A model generated the notes under the pieces. That model did no database searches. It saw only the letters and a list, made by a program, of their open reading frames with translations, and was not told where the DNA came from. Shown piece by piece: positions 32,579-45,282 of a stretch of DNA of 64,000 bases. Origin of the DNA: Emmonsiellopsis sp. PD_33. Taxonomy: Eukaryota; Ascomycota; Eurotiomycetes; Onygenales; Ajellomycetaceae. Position 1 is the first letter of the stretch, and each line of letters opens with the position of its first letter. Location of the stretch: NCBI GenBank assembly GCA_032988165.1, contig JANTQF010000008.1:186001-250000 (forward strand), given 5' to 3'. The translations under genes were made by a program, and so were the position numbers.

Positions 32579-34835
32579 TCAGTGATCCGCAGCCCAATTC
32601 CGATACCAGTCAAGACAAGCCGCGTTAGCCACACTTGCCCCCGTTTTTATACTCAGCCCGCACATAATCTGTTTGACCGCATTCTCAACCTTTTTCCCGT
32701 TGGTCGTCACAGGGATTTCTGGGCACGAATCCACAATAGCGGGAACATGTCGCGCACTTAGCTCCTTGCGGATAGTCGCCTGTATTTGGCTGGCGAGGCC
32801 GGGCGGCATAGAAAGTGGCTCCTGCACACCGTTGGCGTTAGGTGTTGAGGCACCAGATGACGAGGCAGAAGAGCTTGTCAGCTTGACGAAGAGGACGACG
32901 GTTTCATCATTTTCAATCCCATTTCGTCTTCGGCCGATACATAGCGAATCTTCGACCTCGTTTGCAAAATGCTTGAGAATGACGTTGTAAATCTCCGCGC
33001 TTCCAAATCTTACACCGGCGGGTTTGAGGACTCCGTCACTCCGGCCCAGCATTTCCAGGCCGCCTGTCTTTGGGTTAATGTTCACGAAATCTCCGTGATG
33101 CCATATTGATGGGCCAAAGACGTCAAAATAGCTCTTCCGATATTTCTCTTGGCCCGCGGGGCCAGGTGGCCAGAACATAACTGGCTGGGCTGGGAAGGGC
33201 TTCGTGCAAACAAGATCACCTGCATCATCCGTGGCGCTAATATCTTTGCCTGCATAGTCGTAGACAGAAACTGCCATACCAAGCCCACGGCATTGGATCT
33301 CTCCGCGATAAACCGGTATGATAGGGCAGGATGCCCCAAATAGAGAAATTATGTCTGTTCCACCAGTTATAGAGCCCAGCATGATGTCTGAATGGATGGA
33401 AGAATATACATAATCGAAGGTCGACGGGGCCAGCGGGGACCCGGTGCTGAAGATTGCTTTCAGTGTTCTGAGAGTGACGGGCCTGTGGGCATGCTTGGTA
33501 GGGTTAAGAGCAGACTGCTCAAGGACGGACAAGTACTTGGCAGAGGTCCCAAAGTGTGTTATGTGTAGTTCGTCGATGAGTCGAGGCATGGCCATATTAC
33601 CCTTCCCGTCCTCCAAATCCAGAGGCCGGAATGGCGAACCGTCGTAAACAACGATGCTGGCGCCACTGGCTAACGCGGAAACCAACCAGTGCCACATCAT
33701 CCAGGTTGTGGTTGTGAAGTAGAACAGCCGATCTCCAGGCCCAATATCAGAGTGCAATACATGCTCCTTTTTATGCTGCAAGAGGGTGCCAAGGGCACCG
33801 TGGACGATTGGTTTCGGGGCACCAGTGGTGCCTGAGGAGTAGAGGATGTATACAGGGTGATCGGGAGGGAGGGCCTCGAATATAAGTGGGCTTGATGAAT
33901 GCTGTGAAGAAGCGAGGAACTGCGAGAAGCTCGTTGACTTGCCGTTCGGCGTGCTGATCGACTCTAGATCAAAGCCATAACCCTTAACCGCTTCAAATAC
34001 AACCACATGGCGCAAGCAATCCAGACTTGCTGTCAATTCCGCGATTTTTGACTGTGTTGGGTGGACCTTGCCATTGTACGGTGATGCGTTGTCCGCAAAC
34101 AAAACCACGGGTTCAATCTGGCGCAAGCGTTCCAGTACCGCATGTACTCCAGTATCAGTCGAAACAGCACTCCACAGGGCTCCTATGGAGGTGGCGGCCA
34201 GCATGGCAATCAATGTGTCTGCGTGATTTCCGACGAAGCCCGCTACACGGTCTCCTTTCACTACGCCTGCCTCCCGCAGAGCGAGGGCACAGTGTCGAAC
34301 CCGTTCGCGGAGATCTCTCCATGAAATGTGTTCTCGGGTTGACTCCGTGGCGCTGATCACCGCCACGGAGTTTTCGTCTGGGTTGCTTGTCGGATAGAGG
34401 AGGTTCTCGGCGAAATTGAGCAGACTGCCTTCGAAAAAGGTTGGTTTGGGAAATAGCAGGGAGTCATTATCTAGAACCTGAGAGCAATTGTTAGCAAAAA
34501 GTACTCCTGACTGGTGGGGGCGGGGTGTGACCCCTCGAAACCGTGAACAACTTTGCAATTGAGTCAATCCAACGACGGGCAAATCAACATACTTTGTCAT
34601 AATTTTTCTGAGCCTTGACTCCTGTAAAATGCCATATTTCTTCCCAGAACCTTGCGGGTTCAGAAACGCTCCAATTCCACAAAGCATCGTAGTCCGCCAA
34701 GTTGAGGCCATATTTGTGGTTGACGAGGGACATGAACATATAAATCTTGGTGGATTCGGGGGACGAGGGACGCCAGAGCTCCTTGGCTATGGTCACATCC
34801 CCATTGCCCAGCGATTGATCCTCCATAGACGGCAT
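32579..34835 (-). CDS. acetoacetyl-CoA synthetase
   Basis: Cytosolic ANL-superfamily ligase activating acetoacetate to acetoacetyl-CoA with ATP, feeding ketone bodies into lipid and sterol synthesis. Exon 1 is 34835-34593 and exon 2 34477-32579, separated by a 115-nt intron (GTATGT..CAG); 713 residues. The family N-terminus is present (LWRPSSPESTKIYMFMSLVN, then WSVSEPARFWEEIWHF). Adenylation motifs: YILYSSGTTGAPKPIVHG (A3), TTTWMMWHW, SITGGTDIISLF (A5), WHHGDF (A7), LGRSDGVLKPAGVRFG (A8) and the reactive Lys in VTTNGKKVE near the C-terminus. The frame is open further upstream but lacks an ATG before 34835, where two G-runs lie in the leader. Divergent from TOM22. Confidence 0.95.
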
Positions 34836-35732
34836 CTTGAATGGGGGGGGATTGGAACCGGGGGGGGTTAGAGGCGGTCTGGTCGAGCAATGAGTCTCCG
34901 GTGTGCGAGAGAAGAGCAGTCTGAATCGCAACTATGAGCGCTCCGTTAGCTTCTAATATCCCACGCCCAACAGTTGGGGCAGACGAGCTCAACCCGCGCT
35001 TAGATGTTGGCAGCTGGTGGAGATGGCTCGCAGTCCGCCCCGATATCGTCCCCAGCTCGGAAGCTCTCGTTTTCCCCGTCGCAAATTCTCCGAATCGCCG
35101 CGCAGTGGGGCGTGTTCCGAGCCAGCTGGGCCGTGGCAAAACACGCACAATATCAACCTGCCTGGTCTTGATCACGTCAATTGGGGTCTTGTCTATTGGA
35201 CTGGGGGAGATAATATGAAGAAATGGCCAAACAATCGCCGTATCAAAAGTTAATGAGCAGAATGATTACTGTCCTGGGTCCGCGGCGCTGGAGTCGATAT
35301 ATCACTCTCCATTACTATCTAGACGAACATGAGGATGTTGTTGCTACCCGTTGTAGCTGAAGATCAGATGGAAAGGTCCATTCGACATGGGATTCATAGT
35401 CTCCGCTCAGAGATCCCATCCCATATCAAGTATATCAATATGAGTGCTTGGAATAATGTACTGGAGTCGAACAAGCCGAGTTGAAGAAGCAGAAATACGC
35501 TTGGCCGGATCCGTCGAAATGTGACGCCGCTTTTGGGTCAAAGCTGTTCCGAGCCGAAAAAAAAAGTTGGACCTCATCATCGCTTCCAACCATCGCCTGC
35601 TCCAACTCTCTGTCTTCAACAACCTCAACCTCAGCCACCACCACCAACCTCCAGTTTCTGCATCTTCGCTTTCTATTTCTAGCAGCCCCTTTTTACTTCT
35701 TTGTGATACTTGCCGACACACTTACATTCACA
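34836..35732. promoter_or_regulatory. divergent promoter of AACS and TOM22
   Basis: 0.9 kb between outward-facing genes. On the AACS side two runs of eight or more G occur in the leader (34843-34868). The TOM22 side ends in a CT/CA-rich leader. Frames in this region have no domain and no gene is supported. Confidence 0.45.
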
Positions 35733-36509
35733 ATGGTTAAGCTTCAAGAAGTCGAGGACGAACACTTCAAGGAGAAGCCCACGGCCACCAAGACCGATGC
35801 TCTCCTCGAAAGTGACGACGAAGATGACTACACAGATACCGGTATGCTCCAGATGCGTAGTGCATTTCTTTCCGCGCCCATTTTGGGCCCCATCAAACTC
35901 CTTCGTCAGCCCTGTGCACCATGATACGCATTGTTCGCGATGGGTCACTTCCTCCCCGAACAGTGCAAGCATTTCAACCCTACGAAATACATCTTGCTAA
36001 CCGTTTCTCCATCCAACTCCGTAGAATCCGAATTCTCCACTGAATCATATGACGGTCTTCCAGAGGAAGAAACGCTCTACGAAAGAATCGCCGCCCTCCG
36101 CGACATCATCCCCCCCCAATCCCGACACAAAATCTCCAGCACCTTCTCATCACTCTCTTCATTTGCCAAGTCCACCGTCTCGTTCGGCGGCAAGACGCTC
36201 TGGGTTTTGAGCACAAGCGCTTTCCTGATCGGCGTACCATGGGCCCTGGCCCTGGCAGAGGAGCAACAATATGTTCAGATGGAGCGGGAGCAGGGCATGA
36301 TTAAGGGCGCTAATGAGGTTTGTCACCGCCTTTGCTATATTTCGCGTCTGGTTTTGGAACAGGATCAGCTTTCCAGTAAATGCGGTTTTTAAATTCGAGG
36401 GAATCGCAAAGGCTAACCATTTTTAACACCGTAACAGATGTTGACACCTGGTGCCACCAGCTCCCTTACCCAGCCTCAAGGACAAACGGAAGGACAACCC
36501 GCTTTGTAA
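35733..36509 (+). CDS. TOM22: mitochondrial import receptor subunit Tom22
   Basis: Central receptor and organiser of the TOM complex in the mitochondrial outer membrane. Three exons, 35733-35841, 36025-36317 and 36438-36509, with introns of 183 and 120 nt, give 157 residues. The cytosolic N-terminus is acidic (LESDDEDDYTDTESEF), the presequence-binding side. ETLYERIAALRDIIPP, the family core, precedes a single transmembrane helix at about 94-114 (TLWVLSTSAFLIGVPWALAL) with the characteristic proline. The intermembrane tail is short and Gln-rich. The last exon encodes only 23 residues; its acceptor is preceded by a TAAC branch-like sequence. All parts expected of the protein are present. Confidence 0.94.
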
Positions 36510-38107
36510 ATCAACAGAAATATGAACGGGAATGAGGATGAGGATGAAGACGGGGCAGATCAATAGGAAAGGGTGATTGAGCAGTGCTCAGTTGGAAACC
36601 CTCCGAGAAAACGACCCATATCGGAACGATGCACATTCTAAGGCGTTTCAACTCCCCGTACCTTTTCGATATATACGCACGCGCCTTTCAATAACCGGTT
36701 GGATTCGATCCCAGATTTTAAATTCTCCGACGAATAGTTTGCGGCATATGAAAACGATATTATGTTGGCTATGACGGTGGCATATTGGCGGGGAAAATGT
36801 TGGAATGAAAAACGTATTTTTCATATCAAACTGGGGTTTAAAGATGATTGAAAGTGCGGGATGTTGTCTGCATATCGACGTATTTTCCACCATCTCCACA
36901 TCTCTTGCATCTCCTTGTGATATCATCTCTTCCCTCTCCTATATTCCCATAGTTGCATTTTTACCCGGATTTTCTCTTTCTTGTACCCTTTTTTGCTGTC
37001 CCTATCACCCCCAATCTCCTTTCTTGTTCCCTGTTTTTTTAAATGTTTTGTTTCAATTGTATTCCTTTTCTTTTTTTTTCTTTTGTCTTTTATATTTTCC
37101 TCTCTCAACTTCAATCATGTAGTTATATCATCCGAATAAATGGGCCAATTTTTTTTCTTTTTTTTCTTCCTGCTCTTTTTTTCGTTCTCCCTCGCTCTTA
37201 CTTAACACTGGTATACATACTTGAACAACCTGAATCCTGGGGCATATCAGATAGATATCTGGGGGCGTTTTGTATCCCCCCCTCTTTCTTATTGTTGTGA
37301 GGTAGTAAGTAGGTCACCCACCAGGGCTGTCGGTTTCGAGTGTCGACCTCCTGTTGCAACCTAGGGTCTGAAGGTGTCTACATATGGTATGTTAATGAGA
37401 GGAGAGGAGAGGAGGCGACCTTGGGAAATCTCTGATCCCTTGAGGGATGCTTAATGATATTTCATTTCCTTGCAATTGAGGAAGAAGAAGGAACAAAAAG
37501 AAAAAAAGAACTGGTCATGTCGTCTGCCTTCCTACCCATCGCATTACATGCACGTCTCGCGCGCATAAGCTGGTTATTTGGGTAGTTAGCTAGTTACGGC
37601 TAGGGGTGGCTAGATCTATCTATCTATTGAATGAGAGCGAATACTGCATTATCGCTCACTTTGAAAAAGAAAAGAAGAAGAAGAAAAAGCAGACGAGGTA
37701 CCGTCCTCTCGCACGATGATGGATGGTTCTTATCCAGGATTAAAAAGCAGCGTATGAACCAGATAAATGCTTTTCCTGTGTATAAACGGGAGGAAACGAA
37801 TGCAAATTGACCAAGATGCGTGTAGTGTGGCTAGGTGCAGACGGGAAGGATCGGGGGCGGTGGAGAGGCGTAAGAGAGGTATTTAAGGTGACTTGGAATT
37901 CCTATTCCATTCCATTCCCCCGCTAGCGACGATTCGGCGTTCGGATTTGATGTTTTTGCGTATACAAGACGGTGGGTATGGAGGTAGAGATGGGTTGGTG
38001 TCGTCTTGGCCGCGCTAGATAAGAAGAAATATATGAATAATTGAAAAGGGGTTTCACCATCGGGCTTCCTAGTTTCCAAACAGTGGTTAGTTGGGAGATT
38101 ATACCGA
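36510..38107. other. 1.6-kb convergent intergenic region
   Basis: It lies between the 3' ends of TOM22 and the DUF4211 gene. The plus strand is T/C-rich from 36900 to 37200 with long T-runs, and purine-rich near 37670. No frame has a domain. It probably contains long 3' untranslated regions. Confidence 0.5.
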
Positions 38108-39865
38108 TCAAGTAATATTCGTGGGATAAATAACCCAAGCCACCAGGTTAAAAAAAAGGGGGATACAGACTTTCGTATCCCTTGCCGCTTTCAAATTCGT
38201 ATTAAAATCTCTCCAGAGTCGGTTGATTTCGCCGTCTTCCTCCATCCTATCCACGACCTGGTTGGCGTATTTTGTCCGCTTCTTTTGGCTCCAGTGCTCG
38301 CGTTCCAGGATCTTGGAGTCGGAAAATATGTCCTTGCGTTTCAGATAGTCGACCACCCAGTCATTTAGGTGGTAGCGCCAGTGGATGAGGGTGTGCGCCA
38401 TTGTGGCTTTAGATTTGCAGTGTCTGGGGTGTAAACAGTTCGTCAGTAGGTTGGTTCCCGGGATATAGGGGGAAGGAGGAGGGCGTAATTGACGCCGGGA
38501 TAAGAGGGGCTGTATTTGCTCACCTGCCTAAGTAGAAGTGTGTGCTCTCGTCCGGGATTGCATTCCCTTGACGGTCAACATTCCCAGGGTTATCATCGGT
38601 ACTGCTGTCATCATCATCGTCACTATCATCGGTGTCCCCGGAATCGTCATCTGATATCGGTTCTAATGTCTCTAGGAGATAGGGTTTGCCCAGGAGCCTG
38701 ATATCGAAGGAGGCAGGGTGGCCGCTTCTGTTGCACGCGTCGCATGAGTGGCCGAGGGAAGTTGGGTATAAGCTGATATCAATATCTGGCCTAGCTTCAA
38801 GTGCTCTCCTAAAATCGATGTTCCATGCCGAAGATATCAACTGCGAGCCAGCAAGCCCAGTTACCTCGTCCTTCACTTTGCTGAATGCGACGCGATACAC
38901 GACGTCATCGCGAGGAAACGCAGGATTCAACTTATTATGTACCATCCATTCCACAACATCTTTGAAATGGTCTCTTAGACGTTTATATCTGTGCCTCGTG
39001 AACTCAAAGGGTATGTCGCTTAGCCCAGCAGGAACGCCCAGCTTCCCATCATCTTCGTCCACGAAATCTTCCTCGTACTTATCAAGGTCTTCAGGGGCCG
39101 CAGGTTCGATATCGCTATCCTGGTCCTCAACGTTCCATAGCGGTCCGTCCTCCTCCTCTGAAGATTCTTCATCCCCATTTGATTCCGATCCTTCCCCTTC
39201 AGATTCGCCGTCAGATGACACCGATACTGCCTCTGGCTTCCCCTTCTCTCCAGCTCTTCGACGCCTGAGGGCTTCTAGCTGATCTTGACGTTTCTGCCTG
39301 GACTTGTCCACTGCTCGTCCTCTAGTTCTCGTCTTTGTCGTGGCTGCAATCCATTGTTAATTGGGAAAGAAGTGAATAAACCTAAGGGAAAATTACCTGA
39401 ATCGCGAAGGTCGGCCAAATCCTCCTCTAGATCTTGCCTGTCTCTCTCGGCACGATTACGGGGAGCCGGAGTTGGGGCTGGAGGCTCGGGAACCACCACA
39501 TTCCGCTTCCGTCGTTTCATGGGAGAGGAAGTGACAATATCCTCAGACTCGTCCCCATCATCTTCATCCTCGTCCTCGACAAAAACCCGCTTCAAGGCCC
39601 TACGGTTTGAAGACGGCGCGCGAACAGATTCTTCATCGGATGAAATCGTAATACTGTCACTTGACATGAAAAGGCTGGAAATGGTTTTCTTTTTCTCAGG
39701 TTTGCTGCTCGAGCCAGGTGAGCTCAAGGCGTTTTTGTATCGCATTGTGGCAAGGCGGTCGCTACCAGGGCTTCGTTCAACTCCAGGGGAAGAAGATGAG
39801 ATGGGAGTGAAGCTTAGTCGGCTTTGTCTTTTGACATTTTTCCTTGGCCGACTAATGGGAGGCAT
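38108..39865 (-). CDS. DUF4211-domain protein, probably nuclear
   Basis: Three exons, 39865-39397, 39343-38524 and 38423-38108, with introns of 53 and 100 nt; 534 residues. The N-terminal ~230 residues are disordered with basic clusters usable as nuclear signals (MKRRKRN, RRRRAGEKG) and acidic Ser/Glu tracts. The DUF4211 region follows: DKYEEDFVDEDDGKLGVP, FTRHRYKRLRDHFKDVVEWM, HNKLNPAFPRDD, then a CDACNRSGHPASF zinc-like knuckle and FYLGRHCKSKATMAHTLIHW across the last splice. Gene models of the family usually continue after an acidic linker into the AHTLIHW helix region, which supports the third exon. The function is unknown; acidic and basic patches suggest chromatin association. The last ~15 residues could be read-through of a further intron. 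Confidence 0.85.
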
Positions 39866-41356
39866 GGCGAATGAGTTTTACCTCATGCGAGGGGAGTACT
39901 ACTAGTAGTAGTTCAAGCTGTGATCCGAGGCAGTCCTGTTTCTCCTGGATGCGCAGGATCGCATGAATACTGGCCAGTCAGTGGTAGATACCAAAGTCAT
40001 CAGACGTAACTAAATGGACTTGTAATCGATTTCTCGCTGTGAGGTAATGGTAAAATGTTCAAGATGAAAAGTAAAATGAGAATGAAAATAGACGCGTTGT
40101 CGCGTCGTGAGCCAGCCCACGTGACTTTAATAGAAATTCAATATTGCCTAATCAGGCATAGTCGATTTGTCGAGGAGAGACGCCAACCTCAGTTCATTAT
40201 CATTATTATTCCTGCCCTCACCAGGCATTAGGTATTCCTTCAATATTTGCTTTCGCAATTGATATTTTCCCAAATCATGCTGGATTATGGGGTGTTGACA
40301 GTTCTATCTACGCGAATACTTCAAAACCAGAGCCCAGATCCGTGGATGCTTAACATCGCTGCCTGACAAGAACTTGAAGCTATCCTCAGACCTGCTGGTG
40401 TCCCCCGTTGTTAATGCTAGACAGAACTCTGGGCATTACCAAGGCACTAACTAATAAATAGGAGAATACAGGTTCCGCCGGGAAGAATCTTGCTATCCAT
40501 GCCCAGACGATCTTGATCCTCCAAGAAGCGAGTGAGGTCATGGCTTTTTCTGTGCGGAAAAGCCTGCTTGAGCATACTGATTATGTTTTGAGAGACAATC
40601 CTTCTCATAAATTGTGTGCAGCAGGCACTATGACCTGCTTCTGGCCAAAACCACATGTCAGGTTTCTAATAAAAGAAGTTTTTCTATCAGTGTCCTCGCA
40701 CACTTCAACGCCATTGCGCTATGATGATGTAACCCATTGTTTGCTTTTCAAGTTTTGAGCAGCAAGTTCAATTTAGCGGCGAACCCTGTGTCTAAACTCA
40801 AATTGCATTAACCAATCACTCTTTTCTAGGTTTCTATAGAATAACCAAGACATACACATAACAGGGGGCAAAGTTCTAACTTTCAGGTGGCGTGGCAGAC
40901 CAGATTGCCGACGCAGATGGGGGAAACCTGCCGACACCCATGGAGCAGCCACCTGAGCTCACCAGCTCCCACCAAGGCCATACTGCCGGTGTCCTACGCC
41001 AGCTGCCAGCAGATCTTGCCATTCGAATCTACGGCTTGGCAACCATGACGTCAAGAGTGCTCCTTCTATAGTATATCTCTTCACAATTGCCCCTTGCTTC
41101 TTTTCTTCTCTTAATTGCCTTACATCTTGCTTCGTTTCCAATTCCTCATTGGATTCCGTCTCTTTGGATTCGTCGGTAGTTCAGATCTTGATTTCCCCAG
41201 AGCTCTCGCGTACTGGTTTCGTTGATATCATTATCCCCTGAGAAAACCCATTGTTGTCAAGCCCGTCAGATTCAATCTAGCCCGCATTGGCTTACAAGAT
41301 ATACCCCGTAACCACTCTACAGATATCGCGATCGCCATTGAATCGCGTTAATCATC
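39866..41356. promoter_or_regulatory. divergent promoter of DUF4211 and HAM1-like genes
   Basis: 1.5 kb between outward-facing genes. CACGTG occurs at 40118-40123, about 250 bp before the DUF4211 start, and a perfect CRE TGACGTCA at 41046-41053, about 300 bp before the HAM1-like start. A frame at 40513-40758 is short and without recognisable features, so it was not called. Confidence 0.45.
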
Positions 41357-44300
41357 ATGGCTCCTCTGAACGTGAATGTCCCTACGGATAGGAGACTGAA
41401 GGAAAGGGTACAGTTGATCTCCATCCCATGCCCCCCGAGTACCTTCTAAATTCTGATTCTGGCAACTAGGATATCAACCGCAAACTCCAACTATATGGAA
41501 TTTACTCGGGTATGCTTGATTATTGAAGCTTACTCTCTCCTCTTGTTGCTAACGAGAATATTCGGATACAGCATTCAAGAATGGCAAAGTGCCATCGGTA
41601 AGTGTTAGCGGCTCCTAATATCACGAGTTAAAATTGCTAAGATCTAAATATAGAATAAACAAATCGATATAGCCTTGAATAGCCTTTTGAGCTCGGAAGC
41701 CATGATGTCTCCTTCTGACAAGCTCTCAGCGGAGGGCCACTTGCTCGTTAGCGACCTTCGTGATGTGATTTCCAACGCGAAGACACTTATCTTGGTCAAA
41801 AACCAAGATAACTTGCTTCAGCAGTTCATTTGGGATGCAGAACATCTAGGAGAGCCCCGAACCACACAAGCACCAGGGATGCCCATTGACAGGGATAGTG
41901 CAAAAGACGACCGTCAACGAGCTGTGGAGGGACTGAAAACACTTGGAACTCTGATGGTCACTAATGGGCAGTTCCGGAAGCTTCGTATGTGTATTCTGAC
42001 AGTTATGGGATGATCTCCCCGTTTAGTTGCATATAGTTGACTAACGCGAGTGGTTGGCTTCTAGTTCGCGATGCGACTCTGTTGCTTCGTGAGATGGTCA
42101 GCGATACGGCTCAAAAGGCCACTGGGCGCATCAAGCCGTCAGAAGAAGAGCTGGCTCAAATCGACCAGCCAGCAGAAGAAAATGTCTGGCATGAAAAGCC
42201 AGAGTTGTCAAAGGACAAACTGAAATCCCAGGCAAAATCTCGAGTTGGTCAACAGAAGCCGGCTGTGAGTTCTCACCCATAGTCCTCCACATCTAACTAT
42301 TGCTCACAAATCCCCAGATCGAAGAAAGTACACAAAGAACAGCCGAAGCTACAGACCGAGCAGCCCGTCCGGCTGGCCCAGAGGGTGGAGTTGATGCCAT
42401 TGGAGGTGCGGCAGCTGGTACTCAGGCTGCCGCTCAACAGGCATCTGAAAGAATCCCTGAAGGAGCGAAGGCGCGGTCGCGTGAGCTTACTGAGAGAACC
42501 AAAGATTTCCTTCGTGAGAAAATGCCCCAAGAGCGGCGTGATCAAACTATCTGGCGGTTGAAAAGGATGATCGTCGAAATACAAGGCCACCCTGACTGTG
42601 AGTAGCTAGCTACCAATGACCTAACGTAACGCAGCTAACTTATGTTACCACCTGCAGACCAGCGGGCAATTGAAACACTTCTTTCCCTTGCGGACACATA
42701 TACTACGCACGGGAAAGGTATTTCTCAGCAAGGTACTACATCAGCCAAAGGTAAAAATAGAATCCTACCCTATCGCATTCTAAAGCTAAATGATCATTTG
42801 CAGGTTTGGTGGAGGAATATAAAGAAACGTTAACTCTATTGAAGACCATAATGGAGCGCTTCGCAAACAATACATCATCTGATGACCTCTTTGACTATAT
42901 CAAGGACTTCTACGATGCTGCTGACAATGACCCTCGGCTGAGGGACTGGTTTAGCTCGGTCAATTCTTTCACTAGGTAAGTGCATGTGTTCAATGGGGAC
43001 TGATCCGGGATTGCTAGTGGTTCTAACTTCTGGAATTCAGGAAATGCTTGCGTGAACAGGGTTACGTTTTGGAAGATTCCGCAACCGAGCAGTGGAATAG
43101 ACTGTATGACGAAGGTCGGTTCCTTCTGCGTGACCGCTACCGTGATAACACAAATCAAATTGTGGACGAAATCAAATATCTCGGGGATCAATTCGACCGA
43201 GATCCTTTGAATAAGGCTTTTGGCGATTCACTGCAGAAACTTTTCCACGATCTTGGCTATGATGTGGATGGTAGAATCATTTTCAAAGATCATCTCAGAA
43301 AGGATGTCACCAGTGTCATCATACCCACCCTCTTCGAGAAAATACGCTATGTACCGGTTCCTCGTATCGAGCTCTCTGATCCAATGGTGGACGTGGTAGG
43401 TGCCACTTGATTAGCCCATTGCCAAAGCGCCTGCTAATACATAGTGAAGGTGATTGACAATCTTGTCATCGAGAGTGATAATTTGATGCCCAACGTCGTC
43501 GAGCTGAGCAGCGACAATTACTGGCGGTGGGGAAGAAAGAGGATTGGAAACAAGCATAACAATAAGGTAAAGTCGTAAAATGTACGTTGTCTAGGAGTCC
43601 TAGCTAATCGTATCTATTATCAGGTTATGATTGCAGCAACGGGCATGCAAACTGACTGGAGAGGTACTCCTGACTCCCATTGCAATTATTAACGCCAAGT
43701 GCTAACTTTCCTTTCAGACGTCAGCTATTATGTCAAGAAGAAGTCCGGTTTCCCCGCTATTTCAGACATAGGGGTTATGGACATTTTAATGAGTGGCGAG
43801 GGATTCAACTTCAAGATTTCCGGATCTAACAGTAACGAACCCGGCAGCTTAATCAACCCCGAGAAGGTTATCGTCAATGTCAATAATCTCGACATCAAGC
43901 TCAAGAAGTCGAAACACAAACTGTTGTTTGCTATTTTCAAGCCCCTACTCTTTGGCATCGTGCGTCCTGCAGTTGAGAAGGTATTGGAGAAGCAAATCCA
44001 CGATTCCTTCGTCAGGGGAGACGCGTGGGCGTACGAGATCCATAATCGAGCGCGGGGCGCTTGGGACGCTGCCCATGACGAAGGCAATGGGAAGCGCAGC
44101 ATCTACTCATATTATTTCGATGCTGTACGCAATAAAATTATGGAGACGAAAAAGGAAGCGGAGAGGAAGGAAAAGGCCGGAGAAAAGCGCGATACCAAGG
44201 TCAATTTGGCTGTCACCGAACCCAGTGCGCTCTTCCGTGATATCAAACTCCCAGGAGGCATATCCTCCAAAGCGACCGAGTACGAGAATCTTGCTAGGGA

Positions 44301-44553
44301 GGGTAATAAATGGGAATCTCCCGTTTTTAGCATTGGGAGCGCCTCTCCATCAACGGGCCTCCCGTCCTTGCCTCCCATCACCCGCAGGTCCCATGCTAGG
44401 GGAACTGGATTCAGGCCAGGAGCTAGGGATTCAGGGGTCGGAATCGAAGAGCCTTCTAGTCGACTTGAAAAGGTTGAGCATAAAAAGGGTGCAGCGCCTA
44501 CAAAAGTACAGGAAGGCCCCCATATCATCAAGGAATCCACTATCATAGCATAA
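41357..44553 (+). CDS. HAM1-like N/C-domain protein (HAM1_N plus HAM1_C/DUF4449)
   Basis: Large cytosolic protein of unknown biochemical role; the fungal family has an alpha-helical N-terminal half and a C-terminal half resembling lipid-binding BPI-like folds (the latter is inference). Twelve exons: 41357-41407, 41470-41509, 41572-41597, 41654-41984, 42065-42264, 42318-42597, 42658-42750, 42804-42975, 43041-43395, 43450-43566, 43624-43663, 43718-44553; 846 residues. Recognisable stretches: GTLMVTNGQFRKLLRDATLL, LREKMPQERRDQTIWRLKRM, YVPVPRIELSDPMVDVVIDN, ESDNLMPNVVELSSDNYW and YYVKKKSGFPAISDIGVMDI. The C-terminal ~130 residues are basic and disordered. The exon 9/10 junction has two in-frame solutions differing by three residues. 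It is the most finely split gene of the window; introns are 50-80 nt. Confidence 0.82.
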
Positions 44554-45282
44554 ACGAGTCTCAATGAATCCTGGAATAGGGGTTTTCGCCATATCTGGCC
44601 CATCAATCCCACTCGAGCCGACTCCACCCTTTTCGGATTTGGCGATATCGACATGTGGTGATGGCGGTGTTTTCCGTTCTTTTTGATATTTATGATACCA
44701 GTAGCCGTTTTGCTGCTTTCCTTTGTCTTTAACTTGTTACCAAAAAAGGCTGTATGATTTTTGGAGGAGTGACAGGCACGGAACACTGGGTAATACTATT
44801 TTTGAAGTTAAGCCCTGGTATCGAGGACATGGCCTGTTTGAACACTACCTACTGTACTACCCCTTACCGATCCTAATGCATCCTGGTTCTTGTGTATAGT
44901 ACCGCGCGGTCAAAATGATATTTATTTCCAATCGAATTCGGGCAATGTTTATATGTATGGTGATGGCTGGTACAAATACTTAACTCATAAATGGTAAAAT
45001 CCGTAGAAGATGAGTAGGGGGTTGACTCCTATTTCGGGGTCCAGTCTTGGCATGGCCGAGCGTCCATCAAAAATATTTTGCTTCTGGATCCCGGAACATT
45101 TTGCCCTTCGACTTCGAACAAGCTCACCCCCGCAGCACCTTTCGGACTGCGCAATTGCTAATACAGGTCAGCTACGTCTGAGGACCATTTTAACCGTCGA
45201 TTCTCTAACTATTTACTCACACAGATCTCCACCCCTCCCAATTGCACTCGGCCGGCAAACGCCACAAACCTGGCCGGCTAAC
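44554..45282. promoter_or_regulatory. intergenic region with PHS1 promoter
   Basis: 0.73 kb between two rightward genes. It must carry the 3' end of the HAM1-like gene and the PHS1 promoter. An open frame in phase with PHS1 reaches back to 45010 with other ATGs, but its sequence is unlike the family, so the conserved start at 45283 is preferred. Confidence 0.4.

Noticed and set aside
34836..34931. N-terminal extension of acetoacetyl-CoA synthetase
   Set aside because: Open frame without ATG through G-runs; the first ATG at 34835 leads directly into the family N-terminus.
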